Positions 8,331 through 16,587 of a stretch of DNA of 64,000 nucleotides are shown one piece after another. A program made the position numbers and the translations under genes. Every line of letters starts with the position of its first letter. Positions within the stretch are counted from its first letter, which is position 1. The notes under the pieces are model-generated. The model was not told where the DNA came from, did not search any database, and saw only the letters and a program-made list of their open reading frames with translations. Source of the stretch: JARBUG01 sp035628915 (GTDB lineage: Bacteria; Bacillota; Sulfobacillia; Symbiobacteriales; Symbiobacteriaceae); the NCBI GenBank assembly GCA_035628915.1, contig DASPIW010000004.1, positions 1 to 64,000 on the forward strand, written 5' to 3'.

Positions 8331-9771
8331 CTTCAAAACCCGCATTGATAAGGCATTAGGCGACCAGCAGTTGCGGGGCGCCGTCCGCTTCACGGCGGAC
8401 AGCCTGCGCACCAAGCGGAACGCCGCGATTGCCGACCTGAACGCGCAGGCGGCGGAGAGCCTGTCCATCGGCACCTTTGATGATCTGCGCAAGCAGGCCC
8501 GGGCGATCAAGGAGCATACGCTCAAACACCTGGACCACTATCTGGCGCAGGCCGCCGAAAGCATTCGAGCCAACGGGGGCACCGTCCACTGGGCAGCCGA
8601 TGCGGCCGACGTGGTCCGGATTGCCGAAGAGATCGTGGAGCGGCGGAATGCGAAGAAGTTCATCAAGGCCAAGTCGATGGCCTCGGAAGAAGTCTTCCTG
8701 AACCACGCCCTGGAGGCCAAGGGGCTCGAAGTCGTCGAGTCGGACCTGGGTGAGTACATCATCCAGCTCGCGCACGAGACGCCGGCGCACATCGTCATTC
8801 CGGCGATTCACAAGACCCGGCGGCAGATTGCCGACATGTTTGGCGAAGTGGCCGGGCGGGAGCTGACCACCGATACGCCGACGCTGACGAAGTTCGCCCG
8901 TGAGACCCTGCGCAAGAAGTTCATGGCCGCCGACATCGGCGTGTCGGGCGCGAACTTCCTGGTGGCCGAGACGGGTACCCTGTGCATGGTCACCAACGAA
9001 GGCAACGGGCGCCTGAGCACCTCCGTGCCGCCGGTCCACCTGGCCATTGTGGGCATGGAGAAGCTGGTGCCGACCCTGGAGGACCTGGCTGTTCTGTACG
9101 GCCTGCTGCCCCGCAGCGCCACGGGCCAGAAGATCAGCACGTACTTCAACATGATCACGGGCTGCCGGCGCCCCGGCGAGCCGGACGGGCCGGAAGAGCT
9201 GCACGTGATCTTCCTGGACAATGGCCGGAGCAATATTTTGGGCTCCCAGTACGAGGAGACCCTGATGTGCATCCGCTGCGGCGCCTGCCTCAATTTCTGC
9301 CCGGTCTACCGGAACATTGGCGGCCACGCGTACGGGGCGATCTACCCGGGGCCCATCGGGTCCGTGATATCGCCGCTACTGAACGAATTTGAGCAGTGGA
9401 CGGACCTGCCGCAGGCGTCCAGCCTGTGCGGCGCCTGCCATGAGGCTTGCCCGCTGGGCATTCACCTGCACGAGCACCTAATCAGCCTGCGCGAGGAGAT
9501 GGTCGCGAAGGGCAAGGCCGACCCCGGCTTCACGAAGGTGATGAAGCTGTGGATGCGCGCCTGGCGCCGCCCCTGGCTCTACCGCCTCCTGTCGAAAATC
9601 GGCTACCTGGGCATGCGCTCCTACGCGACGAAGCGGGCCGACGGCACGGAAGTGGCCACCAGCCTGCCCGGGCCGTTCAAGGCCTGGACCGACACCCGCA
9701 ACTTCCCGCCGGTGGTCAGGCGCCCGTTCCACGAGCGCTGGGCCGACCTGCAGAAGGAGGGGGCGAAGTAG
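8314..9771 (+). CDS. lutB: L-lactate oxidation protein LutB, Fe-S protein
   Basis: The largest subunit of the LutABC complex (485 aa, usual length). The N-terminal two thirds form the LUD-like domain (around HIVIPAIHKTRRQIADMF and VAETGTLCMVTNEGN). The C-terminal third holds two [4Fe-4S] clusters (CIRCGACLNFCP and CGACHEACPLG) and a basic tail. GTG at 8314 has a GGGAGGGGG ribosome site inside lutA at proper spacing; an ATG three codons later is possible. It is coupled to lutA by overlap and directly abuts lutC. Confidence 0.94.
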   Translation: MNAMPDFKTRIDKALGDQQLRGAVRFTADSLRTKRNAAIADLNAQAAESLSIGTFDDLRKQARAIKEHTLKHLDHYLAQAAESIRANGGTVHWAADAADVVRIAEEIVERRNAKKFIKAKSMASEEVFLNHALEAKGLEVVESDLGEYIIQLAHETPAHIVIPAIHKTRRQIADMFGEVAGRELTTDTPTLTKFARETLRKKFMAADIGVSGANFLVAETGTLCMVTNEGNGRLSTSVPPVHLAIVGMEKLVPTLEDLAVLYGLLPRSATGQKISTYFNMITGCRRPGEPDGPEELHVIFLDNGRSNILGSQYEETLMCIRCGACLNFCPVYRNIGGHAYGAIYPGPIGSVISPLLNEFEQWTDLPQASSLCGACHEACPLGIHLHEHLISLREEMVAKGKADPGFTKVMKLWMRAWRRPWLYRLLSKIGYLGMRSYATKRADGTEVATSLPGPFKAWTDTRNFPPVVRRPFHERWADLQKEGAK

Positions 9772-10464
9772 ATGAACCAGCAGCAGTTTTTGGCCAGGGT
9801 TCGCAATCGCCTTAGCCGGTCAGGCGCGGAGGGCGAACCGGTATGGAAGCCGTCGCTTCCCATTTCCGATGTCGGCCCTACGGATGCCGAAGCGCTGACG
9901 CAGCGCTTCGAGGCGGAGCTGACGAAGCTGAGCGGCAAGGTTTACCGGGCGCTCTCAGAGGCGCAGGTTGCCCCGATGATCGTCGGCATTCTCAAGGAAG
10001 CCGGCGCGACGGGTTCGGTCGTCCGGTGGGATGACCCGCTGGTGAACGATCTGGGCATCGACGAGGCGCTGACCTTCGCCGGGTTCGCAGTGGCCGCCGT
10101 CAAGCATGGCGAGCCGGGACGCCCTCAGGTTGAACTGGCGGAACGGTCGGTGGCCGGCATTACCGGCGTGGACTTCGCCATTGCCGAGACAGGCACCCTG
10201 GTGATGGGCGCCGCCCGCCCGGGCGAAGCCGGGGCGCCGGGCCGGGGCCGCACCGTAAGCTTGCTCCCCCCGATTCACATCGCGGTGATGCGCAAGGAAC
10301 AGATTGTATATACGCCGGCGCATGTGTTCCAGCGCCTGCGTGCCATGGGTAAGCTGCCGTCGCAGGTGGTGTTCGCCTCCGGACCCAGCCGGAGCGCGGA
10401 TATTGAGAACGACCTGTCGATTGGTGTGCACGGCCCCTGTCAGGTTCACGTGATCATCATTTAG
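9772..10464 (+). CDS. lutC: L-lactate oxidation protein LutC (LUD domain)
   Basis: Third subunit of the LutABC complex, 230 aa, a single LUD domain. Family-typical segments are GVDFAIAETGTLV and LLPPIHIAVMRKEQIV, followed by the C-terminal SRSADIENDLSIGVHGP motif. The ATG follows the lutB stop without a gap, with AGGAGGG upstream. It is the last gene of the lactate set; a terminator follows. Confidence 0.94.
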   Translation: MNQQQFLARVRNRLSRSGAEGEPVWKPSLPISDVGPTDAEALTQRFEAELTKLSGKVYRALSEAQVAPMIVGILKEAGATGSVVRWDDPLVNDLGIDEALTFAGFAVAAVKHGEPGRPQVELAERSVAGITGVDFAIAETGTLVMGAARPGEAGAPGRGRTVSLLPPIHIAVMRKEQIVYTPAHVFQRLRAMGKLPSQVVFASGPSRSADIENDLSIGVHGPCQVHVIII

Positions 10465-10468
10465 CAGG

Positions 10469-10503
10469 AAACGCCGGGAGGGCTCATGCCCCCCCGGCGT
10501 TTT
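10469..10503. terminator. Bidirectional terminator between lutC and acetyltransferase
   Basis: A 10-bp stem AAACGCCGGG/CCCGGCGTTT, extended by three G-C pairs after one mismatch, has T on one side and A on the other. It can end both the plus-strand lut operon and the convergent gene whose last codons overlap it. Confidence 0.8.
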
Positions 10504-10996
10504 CCGTCACATCCAGACGCAGCTCAACTGCTTTTGTCGCGAAGCCGAAAAGGTCGTCGTCGTACTCCCGGACAAAGGTGAAGCCCAGTGCTTCGTACGC
10601 CCGCCGGCCCAGGTGATTCTCCTTTTCAACCTGGACATACAGGTGCATGGGCTGCAGCGCCGCGAGGACGGCGTCCAGCATTTGCCGGCCGATGCCCCGG
10701 CGCTGGTGCCCGGGAAGTACGTAGAACCGCCAGAGTTCAGCATGCCTCGGTTCCTTGCGGGGCGACGCGAAGGCAATGCCGGCAATTCCGCCGTCGGGCG
10801 CCTCGGCTACCACGAAGGCTGCGTCCGGGTTCTGCGCCTGTTGGGCCAGCCGGTCGACGGCGTACCACTGCTGCAAGGCTTGCGCTTGAGTTTCTTCGGG
10901 AATGATGCCGCTGTAGGTGGCGCCCCAGGCTTCCCGGGCAACGGCGGCGATTTGCGGCGCCTCGTCGGGTCGGGCCCGACGTATGCGGTACGTCAC
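10484..10996 (-). CDS. GNAT-family N-acetyltransferase, 170 aa
   Basis: A single GNAT fold enzyme using acetyl-CoA; the substrate is unknown. The acetyl-CoA pyrophosphate loop appears as GHQRRGIGRQML near residue 100, after beta strand 4 (ELWRFYVLP). The C-terminal motif with NHLGRRAYEALGFTFV is typical. Length is normal. The gene is monocistronic, convergent with lutC, and its 3' end lies in the shared terminator. Nothing in the context indicates the acceptor molecule. Confidence 0.88.
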   Translation of the reverse strand: MTYRIRRARPDEAPQIAAVAREAWGATYSGIIPEETQAQALQQWYAVDRLAQQAQNPDAAFVVAEAPDGGIAGIAFASPRKEPRHAELWRFYVLPGHQRRGIGRQMLDAVLAALQPMHLYVQVEKENHLGRRAYEALGFTFVREYDDDLFGFATKAVELRLDVTENAGGA

Positions 10997-11080
10997 TTTT
11001 TGAGCCTCCCTTTGGTAGGCTGATGCCGCTGGTTGTCTTGGGCCACCCTAAGGAGAGCGAAATCCTCGGGGGGGTGCCTC

Positions 11081-12838
11081 ATGTTCCTTCAGAACTACAA
11101 TCCGCTGGGGAACGCACTTCTGTCAACCCTGGTGGCGGCCCTGCCGCTCATTGTGCTGCTATACCTCCTGGCGCTGCACCCGTGGCGGGACCCGACGGGT
11201 CATCCGCGCCGGGGCGTTGCCGCACCCAAAGCGGCCGCCGCGGCTTCGCTGCTTGCCTTCGCCGTGGCGATTTTCGTCCTTGATATGCCGCCTGCCATGG
11301 CGGTTGCTTCGTTTCTGTACGGTTCGGCGACTGGTCTGTTTCCGATTGGCTGGATTCTAGTCGCCGCAATGTTCCTTTATACGCTGACCACGGTGACGGG
11401 GCAGTTTGATGTGGTCAAGGAAAGCATCACGCGAATCTCATCGGACCGGCGCATGCAGGTGCTGATCATCGCCTTTGCACTGGGCGCCTTTTTGGAGGGG
11501 GCGGCGGGGTTCGGCATACCGGTGGCGATTGCCGGCGCCCTGATGGTCGGCCTGGGGTTTTCGCCCTTTCAGGCGGCGGTGCTGAACTTGCTGGCCAATC
11601 CGGTGCCGGTGGCGTTCGGCGGCATTGGTACGCCGATCATTACCCTGGGCCGGGTGACGGGCATCAGTGAGGTGGTGCTGTCGGCCGTGACGGGGCGCCA
11701 ACTGGCCCTGTTTTGCCTGATCATTCCGGCCTGGGTGGTGGCCGTGCTCGTCCGTATGGATGGAAAGCCCTGGCGGAGGGTCTGGGAAGTCTGGCCGGCG
11801 CTGCTGACGGCAGGTCTGGTCTTTTCGGCGACACAGCTTTATGTGTCGGCCCGGATGGGACCCAATCTGGTGGGGATTCTGTCCGGCTTGGTGACGCTGG
11901 CGGCGCTGGTGCTGCTGAGCCTGGTGTGGCGCCCGGCCAGCACTTACGACGGTCCTGCCCCGGACCCCATCGCCGATGCGGGTCGGCGCCGGCTGGTGCC
12001 AATGGCGGGTGGGATGGCGGATCGCGCATATACGACCGGTGAGATCGTTCACGCCTGGATGCCGTGGATTTTGCTGACGATTTTTGTATTTGCCTGGGGG
12101 CAGCCCGCCGTCAAGAATGCCCTGATGCAGCCCGTTTTCGGGATTCCTACCGTGGTGAAGATTCCGGTGCCGTTTCTGGACGGGCTTGTCTACCGGATGC
12201 CGCCGGTGGCTCCCGCGGTTGGGGCCGGGGCCCGGACCCCCGAGCATGCGGTCTTCCTGTTGGACTGGCTCGCCTCGCCGGGGACGGGGCTGTTTCTGGC
12301 GGCGGTGCTGTCGGGCATATGGCTCAAGGCGAGCGGCGCCCAGTGGCGGGAGGCGGTGAAGCGGACACTCTCCCGCATGCGGATTCCGCTGGTTACCGTC
12401 GGGACAGTGCTGGGCTTTAGCTACCTGACCCGGTACACGGGCACCGACGGAATTCTGGGTCTGGCCTTTACCAGGACCGGCTGGTTCTACCCGTTCTTTG
12501 CGCCGCTGCTGGGGTGGCTGGGCGTGTTCATTACGGGGTCGGATACGTCGGCGAATGCCATGTTCGGGAGCCTCCAGCAGATTACTGCCCGGCAGCTTGG
12601 ACTGAGCGAAGTGCTGATGGCGACGGCCAATACGTCGGGCGGGGTGATGGCGAAGATGATTGGCGCCCAGTCGCTGGTGATTGCCACCGCCGCAACTTAC
12701 GAGGACAAAGAAGAAGGGAAGGCCGCCGTAGGGCTGATCTTCCGGTCCATGGTTGGTCATAGCCTCGTGCTCTCGCTGATGATGGGCGTCGTCATCATGC
12801 TGATGGCCTACGTCTTCACCGGTCTTGTACCGAAATAG
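11081..12838 (+). CDS. Second L-lactate permease-family transporter, 585 aa
   Basis: A paralogue of the permease at 2262 with the same family segments: LQNYNPLGNALLSTLVAALP at the start, GAFLEGAAGFGIPVAIAGAL, LGWLGVFITGSDTSANAMFG and NTSGGVMAKMIGAQS. ATG 11081 is chosen over an upstream GTG because the product then starts like its paralogue and GGGGGGTG lies just before it. Codon use differs sharply from the first copy (more ATT, GTG and GGG). It stands alone between a divergent acetyltransferase and a separately promoted gene, and has no TGGTCTGACCA operator, so it may carry a different hydroxy acid or serve other conditions. Confidence 0.9.
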   Translation: MFLQNYNPLGNALLSTLVAALPLIVLLYLLALHPWRDPTGHPRRGVAAPKAAAAASLLAFAVAIFVLDMPPAMAVASFLYGSATGLFPIGWILVAAMFLYTLTTVTGQFDVVKESITRISSDRRMQVLIIAFALGAFLEGAAGFGIPVAIAGALMVGLGFSPFQAAVLNLLANPVPVAFGGIGTPIITLGRVTGISEVVLSAVTGRQLALFCLIIPAWVVAVLVRMDGKPWRRVWEVWPALLTAGLVFSATQLYVSARMGPNLVGILSGLVTLAALVLLSLVWRPASTYDGPAPDPIADAGRRRLVPMAGGMADRAYTTGEIVHAWMPWILLTIFVFAWGQPAVKNALMQPVFGIPTVVKIPVPFLDGLVYRMPPVAPAVGAGARTPEHAVFLLDWLASPGTGLFLAAVLSGIWLKASGAQWREAVKRTLSRMRIPLVTVGTVLGFSYLTRYTGTDGILGLAFTRTGWFYPFFAPLLGWLGVFITGSDTSANAMFGSLQQITARQLGLSEVLMATANTSGGVMAKMIGAQSLVIATAATYEDKEEGKAAVGLIFRSMVGHSLVLSLMMGVVIMLMAYVFTGLVPK

Positions 12839-12870
12839 TGCCAGGGAGGCCGGATGCACTCACCGCTTTT

Positions 12871-12906
12871 CCAGTTATTGACAATAACTGGAATGCGCTC
12901 TACAAT
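12871..12906 (+). promoter_or_regulatory. Sigma-A promoter with palindrome overlapping the -35
   Basis: TTGACA (12878-12883), a 17-base spacer and TACAAT (12901-12906) form a near-consensus housekeeping promoter. The -35 is inside a perfect palindrome, CCAGTTATT-GAC-AATAACTGG (12871-12891), which looks like a repressor site. The promoter would start transcription 30-35 bases before the secreted protein gene at 12947. Confidence 0.85.
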
Positions 12907-12946
12907 GGGACCGGACCTCAATAACAGGACCGGAGAGCACTGCCAC

Positions 12947-13603
12947 ATGACTAAACGGGCGTATTTGCTGTTCGTCAGTACCCTTTTGCTATTGCTGGTT
13001 GGTTCGACGGGGTTCGCAGCGGGTCCCAAAGGTGTCCGACCGGCGAAGGCCGCCCCGGTGCACCTGGAGGAAGTCCATTCACCGCTGGAGCGTACGGGAA
13101 CGTGGACGAGCGAGCCCACGCCGTGGCCGGAGAACGGCGCACCTGAGGACGTCAACGCCGATGGCCTTGGGTTCTGGTACGGCGGGTACTACTACGAAAT
13201 CGTCAGCAACACGTTGCTGGAGAACAACGTCTCCCGCGACCAGGCAGAGGCGTTCAAAATGCTGGGACGTGGGGTCTGCATGGATACGACGGAGACCACC
13301 TCGTTGACAGGGTCCATCAGCATCAGCGGGGAAGCGAAGTTTAGCGACGCGATTAAGGCGTCCTTTGGCTTCTCTGGGTCCGGGACGCGGACTTTTACCG
13401 TGACCTACAAGTATTGCGGGCCTTCGGAGTCATCTCCGTATCCGTATCGGTATTTCTACAAGCAACTCATCTACAACAAGTACCAGAGCAGCGTTCTTCG
13501 CCTCTACTACACCTGGTGGGGGACGTTTCACCACGTGGAGTCAGGCCTGTCCACCGTCCTGGTGCCGTACATGGCGACCTTCTCGCAGGATTCCGACTCA
13601 TGA
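12947..13603 (+). CDS. Secreted hypothetical protein, 218 aa
   Basis: An exported protein of unknown function. Residues 1-25 form a standard signal peptide (basic start, leucine-rich core, GFAAG cleavage region). The mature part has an aromatic middle (GFWYGGYYYEIVSN), then a small-residue, beta-like repeat region (SLTGSISISGEAKFSDAIKA, FGFSGSGTRTF), then a Tyr-rich end. Alternating small and polar residues resemble beta-structured surface or pore-forming proteins, but I cannot assign a family. Two cysteines remain after processing. The start at 12947 has GGAGAG upstream. It is coupled by a four-base overlap to the membrane protein at 13600. Confidence 0.75.
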   Translation: MTKRAYLLFVSTLLLLLVGSTGFAAGPKGVRPAKAAPVHLEEVHSPLERTGTWTSEPTPWPENGAPEDVNADGLGFWYGGYYYEIVSNTLLENNVSRDQAEAFKMLGRGVCMDTTETTSLTGSISISGEAKFSDAIKASFGFSGSGTRTFTVTYKYCGPSESSPYPYRYFYKQLIYNKYQSSVLRLYYTWWGTFHHVESGLSTVLVPYMATFSQDSDS

Positions 13604-13878
13604 CGGCCCGGCGCTTCATTTTGATCGGAGCGGCGTTCACGGGGGTCTTTTGGCTGTTGGGAGTGCTGGGAGCCGTGGCGGCGGCCTATGTATATGCCCG
13701 CGTTCGGGGCAATCTGCTGCCCGATGGGAGTGTGGCGAACAGCGGACCACTGGAGCACTGGGTGAGCATGAACTTCCGAGCGTATCTTCCGCGGTTTCTG
13801 CTTCTGGGGACTGTGGTGGGGCTAGCCGTGGGCCAGGTACAGTTCTGGCTGTGGCTAAGGCACGCGGGGAAGCAGTAA
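13600..13878 (+). CDS. Small membrane protein, 92 aa
   Basis: An unrecognised protein with two hydrophobic segments (about residues 6-32 and 66-86) separated by a polar stretch of about 30 residues. Its ATG overlaps the TGA of the secreted protein gene (ATGA), so the two are made from one message under the promoter at 12878-12906. The coupling suggests a joint role at the membrane, for instance export or retention of the secreted partner; this is inference from position only. Confidence 0.7.
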   Translation: MTARRFILIGAAFTGVFWLLGVLGAVAAAYVYARVRGNLLPDGSVANSGPLEHWVSMNFRAYLPRFLLLGTVVGLAVGQVQFWLWLRHAGKQ

Positions 13879-13892
13879 ACTCGAATTTGAGG

Positions 13893-13921
13893 AAGGCGCT
13901 GGTCCGCATGGGCGGCGCCTT
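13893..13921. terminator. Hairpin between convergent small genes
   Basis: Seven-base arms AAGGCGC/GCGCCTT with a 15-base loop lie just after the stop at 13878 and before the minus-strand stop at 13928. There is no long T tract. A shared weak terminator is plausible. Confidence 0.45.
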
Positions 13922-13927
13922 GTGCTT

Positions 13928-14023
13928 TCACCCCTTTACCTTGAGCACAATCCACAGGGCCAAAGCCATGCCGGCTACCATGCCAGCCAGAAACAGCGCG
14001 GGGAGTTTGGGCAGGTGGCGCAT
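13928..14023 (-). CDS. Candidate 31-aa single-span membrane peptide
   Basis: A very short frame starting at ATG 14023, with a basic N-terminus (MRHLPKLP), one hydrophobic span of about 20 residues and a basic end (LKVKG). A strong GGGAGG site lies seven bases before the ATG on the minus strand. The ATG overlaps a TAA of another upstream minus-strand frame (TAATG), so translational coupling to a second small product is possible. Topology matches bacterial single-span small proteins. Length gives no statistical support, so confidence rests on the ribosome site. Confidence 0.45.
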   Translation of the reverse strand: MRHLPKLPALFLAGMVAGMALALWIVLKVKG

Positions 14024-14131
14024 TATTGGACCTCCCTCACGGTGATAGGCATAAACGGGCTGTTGTGCTTTTTCCAGAACGCGAAGGCCTGGTACACCGA
14101 CCAACATATGAATTGAAGTCCTTGGACATGA

Positions 14132-14163
14132 CGGAAGAAAAGCACGGTCCGGCAGACCGTGCT
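14132..14163 (-). terminator. Intrinsic terminator of the XRE regulator gene
   Basis: On the minus strand AGCACGGTC and GACCGTGCT pair perfectly around a five-base loop and are followed by TTTCTTCC. The stem begins within the stop region of the regulator gene. Confidence 0.75.
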
Positions 14164-14374
14164 AAAAGGCCGTAAGAGGAAATAACTCGCGTGCACTGAC
14201 TCCGAGCAGGCTTGCCAGGATCTCTGCCTGCTCTCGGGTTGGATTTGTGATATCGAGTTCCCAATTGCTAATGGTCCCCGGGCTGACACGAACTATTCGA
14301 CCCAGGTCCTGCTGCGTATACCCCCTGATCTTCCGCCAGTAGCCAAGCCGGTTCTTGCGCTCGCACAACGCCAT
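14162..14374 (-). CDS. XRE-family helix-turn-helix regulator, 70 aa
   Basis: A compact Cro/CI-type DNA-binding protein consisting of one HTH domain. The recognition region QDLGRIVRVSPGTISNWELD is followed by PTREQAEILASLLGVSARELF, as usual in this family. ATG 14374 has AGGTGG eight bases upstream; longer frames exist but lack better sites. It is divergent from the molybdopterin oxidoreductase at 14509 across 134 bases that include a short palindrome (ACATAATGT), so control of itself or of the neighbour is plausible. Confidence 0.85.
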   Translation of the reverse strand: MALCERKNRLGYWRKIRGYTQQDLGRIVRVSPGTISNWELDITNPTREQAEILASLLGVSARELFPLTAF

Positions 14375-14508
14375 ATCGTAACCGCCACCTAACATAATGT
14401 GGTGGTCTTGATTATTAACAGCGAGGTGCCGACTCAAACCGGCAGGCCCTTCTGATCTCCCTGTCGTATGCATCCGATGAAGAAGCAAATTGGCTGGGAG
14501 ATGAACTC

Positions 14509-16497
14509 TTGAGCGACAACGTGATTCGTACCGTGTGTCCTCATGACTGCCCTGACCAGTGTTCGGTGCTGGCCACGGTGGAGAAAGGCAGACTGGTGAA
14601 GGTGGCCGGCGACCCCGAGCACGGCTTCACCCGGGGCTTCCTGTGCGGCAAAGTCAACAAGTACCCTGAGCGGGTCCATTCGCCCGAGCGGCTGCTGACT
14701 CCGCTGCGGCGCACGGGGCCCAAGGGGAGCGGGCAGTTTGTACCCATCTCCTGGGACACCGCGCTGGATGAAATCGCCCGGCGCTGGCGGGAGACGCAGG
14801 CGAAGTTCGGCGGCGAAGCGCTTCTGGGCTATGCGTACAGCGGCACGCAGGGCATGGTGAACCGGAACATTGTCAGGGCACTGTTCCACGCCCTCGGCGC
14901 CAGCCGGATGCTGGCGGGCACGGTCTGCGATTCCGCCTGCGAGGCCGGCTGGGAGTATGCCTGCGGTTCAACGCCGGGGACCGACCCCGAAACGGTGGGC
15001 GAGTCTGACCTGATCGTTTGCTGGGGCGCCAACGTGGTGACGACCAACGTCCATCTGGTGTCGTTCATCGACATGGCCCGGGAGCGGGGCGCCCAGTTGA
15101 TTGTGATCGACCCGTACCGGACCCGGACGGCAAAAAGGGCTGACTGGCACATCGCCCCGCGGGTTGGGACCGACACGGCCCTGGCCCTGGGCGTCATGCA
15201 CGTACTGGTTCGGGACGGCCTTCACGACGCGGCTTTCGTGGCGCAGCGCACGGTCGGCTTCGAGCGGCTCCGGGCCGAGGTGCTGCCCGAATATACGCCT
15301 GAGCGGGTCGCGGCGATTACCGGCGTACCCGCCGCCGATGTGGAACGCCTGGCTCAGCTTTACGGGAAGGCCCGGGCGCCGTTCCTCCGACTGGGCATGG
15401 GCATGTCCCGCAACGCCGGCGGGGGCATGGCGATACGGACCGTGGCCATCCTGCCGGCCCTGGTGGGCGCCTGGGGCAAGCCGGGCGGCGGGGCGCTGCT
15501 GGATGTTGGCGCCGCCTGGAACCTGAACTATAACGCCCTGCGGCGGCCGGACCTGCTGGCCAACTCGACGCGGGAGATCAACCATAGTACCCTGGGCCGG
15601 GCGCTGGTGGAGCTAGATGACCCGCCGATCAAGGCTTTGTATGTCGCGGCCAACAACCCGGCGGTCACCTGTCCCGACCAATCCCGCATGGTGGCGGGGC
15701 TAAGCCGGGAGGATCTGTTCACGGTGGTACACGACCTGTGGCTGTCGGACACGGCGCTGTTTGCCGATATTGTCCTGCCGGCCTGTACGCCGTTCGAGAC
15801 GGAGGACCTGTACCGGAGCTACGGCGCTTACTATATTCAGCATGGGCCGCAGGTGCTGCCGCTCCTGGGCGAGTCGCGCCCGAGCGTGTGGGTGGTGCAG
15901 CAGCTGGCTGCCCGGATGGGGCTGTCCGACCCGGTCTTCAGCCACAGCATGCCGGAGTACTTCAGCCTGCTTCTTGAAGGAAGCCCATTTAAGACATGCG
16001 GTTTGGTGGGCGCTGGTCCGGTGAAGCTGGCGCGGGAAAACCAGGGTCCGCCGACCACCTATTTCTACAGCAAGGCGATGGAACAGGACGGTCTCCCGCC
16101 ACTGCCCGGGTGGGCGCCCGAGACTCCCGAATCGAACCTGCCCCTGCAGCTCTTGACCGCCCCGGGCCATTACCAGCATCACACGGCGTTCGCCGGTGTG
16201 GAGTCGCTGCAGCGGCTGGAGGGTGAGCCGCGGTGCCTGCTCCACCCGCTCGATGCAGCGGCCCGTGGCCTGCAGACCGGTGACGAGGTTCGCATGTTCA
16301 ACGACCGTGGCCACGTCGGGCTCCATGCCCAGGTGACCGACGCCACGCAGCCCGGTCTGGTGGTCGTGGAAGGGCACCGGGGCCGGAGCCGGTACCTGTC
16401 CGGGGGGCCGCTTAACGTGCTTACGTCGGACCGGCTGACCGTTATAGGGGCCGGCGCCACGTACCAGAGCACGCGGGTCGATGTGGTAAAGGCATAA
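14509..16497 (+). CDS. Molybdopterin-dependent oxidoreductase, cytoplasmic, 662 aa
   Basis: A DMSO-reductase-superfamily catalytic subunit with bis-MGD cofactor. The N-terminus has a [4Fe-4S] motif (CPHDCPDQC, then FLCGK), followed by molybdopterin domains with segments such as SDLIVCWGANVVTTN, IDPYRTRTA and ADIVLPACTPFE, and a C-terminal MGD-binding barrel. GTVCDSACEAG could supply a cysteine Mo ligand. There is no twin-arginine signal, and no electron-transfer or membrane subunit is adjacent, so the substrate is unclear; formate, thiosulfate or hydratase-like relatives are all possible. The TTG start has GGGAGATG seven bases upstream. A terminator follows, making it monocistronic. Confidence 0.88.
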   Translation: MSDNVIRTVCPHDCPDQCSVLATVEKGRLVKVAGDPEHGFTRGFLCGKVNKYPERVHSPERLLTPLRRTGPKGSGQFVPISWDTALDEIARRWRETQAKFGGEALLGYAYSGTQGMVNRNIVRALFHALGASRMLAGTVCDSACEAGWEYACGSTPGTDPETVGESDLIVCWGANVVTTNVHLVSFIDMARERGAQLIVIDPYRTRTAKRADWHIAPRVGTDTALALGVMHVLVRDGLHDAAFVAQRTVGFERLRAEVLPEYTPERVAAITGVPAADVERLAQLYGKARAPFLRLGMGMSRNAGGGMAIRTVAILPALVGAWGKPGGGALLDVGAAWNLNYNALRRPDLLANSTREINHSTLGRALVELDDPPIKALYVAANNPAVTCPDQSRMVAGLSREDLFTVVHDLWLSDTALFADIVLPACTPFETEDLYRSYGAYYIQHGPQVLPLLGESRPSVWVVQQLAARMGLSDPVFSHSMPEYFSLLLEGSPFKTCGLVGAGPVKLARENQGPPTTYFYSKAMEQDGLPPLPGWAPETPESNLPLQLLTAPGHYQHHTAFAGVESLQRLEGEPRCLLHPLDAAARGLQTGDEVRMFNDRGHVGLHAQVTDATQPGLVVVEGHRGRSRYLSGGPLNVLTSDRLTVIGAGATYQSTRVDVVKA

Positions 16498-16505
16498 TGA
16501 CAACA

Positions 16506-16540
16506 TGGCACGGCGTAGTTCGCCGTGCCACTTCTTTTGT
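16506..16540 (+). terminator. Terminator after the molybdopterin oxidoreductase
   Basis: A perfect 10-bp stem TGGCACGGCG/CGCCGTGCCA with a five-base loop is followed by CTTCTTTTGT, so it reads on the plus strand. Confidence 0.85.
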
Positions 16541-16587
16541 AAGTCTGAACTATCCAGTATAGTAGGAATTACAGGAGGGATGGCGCC

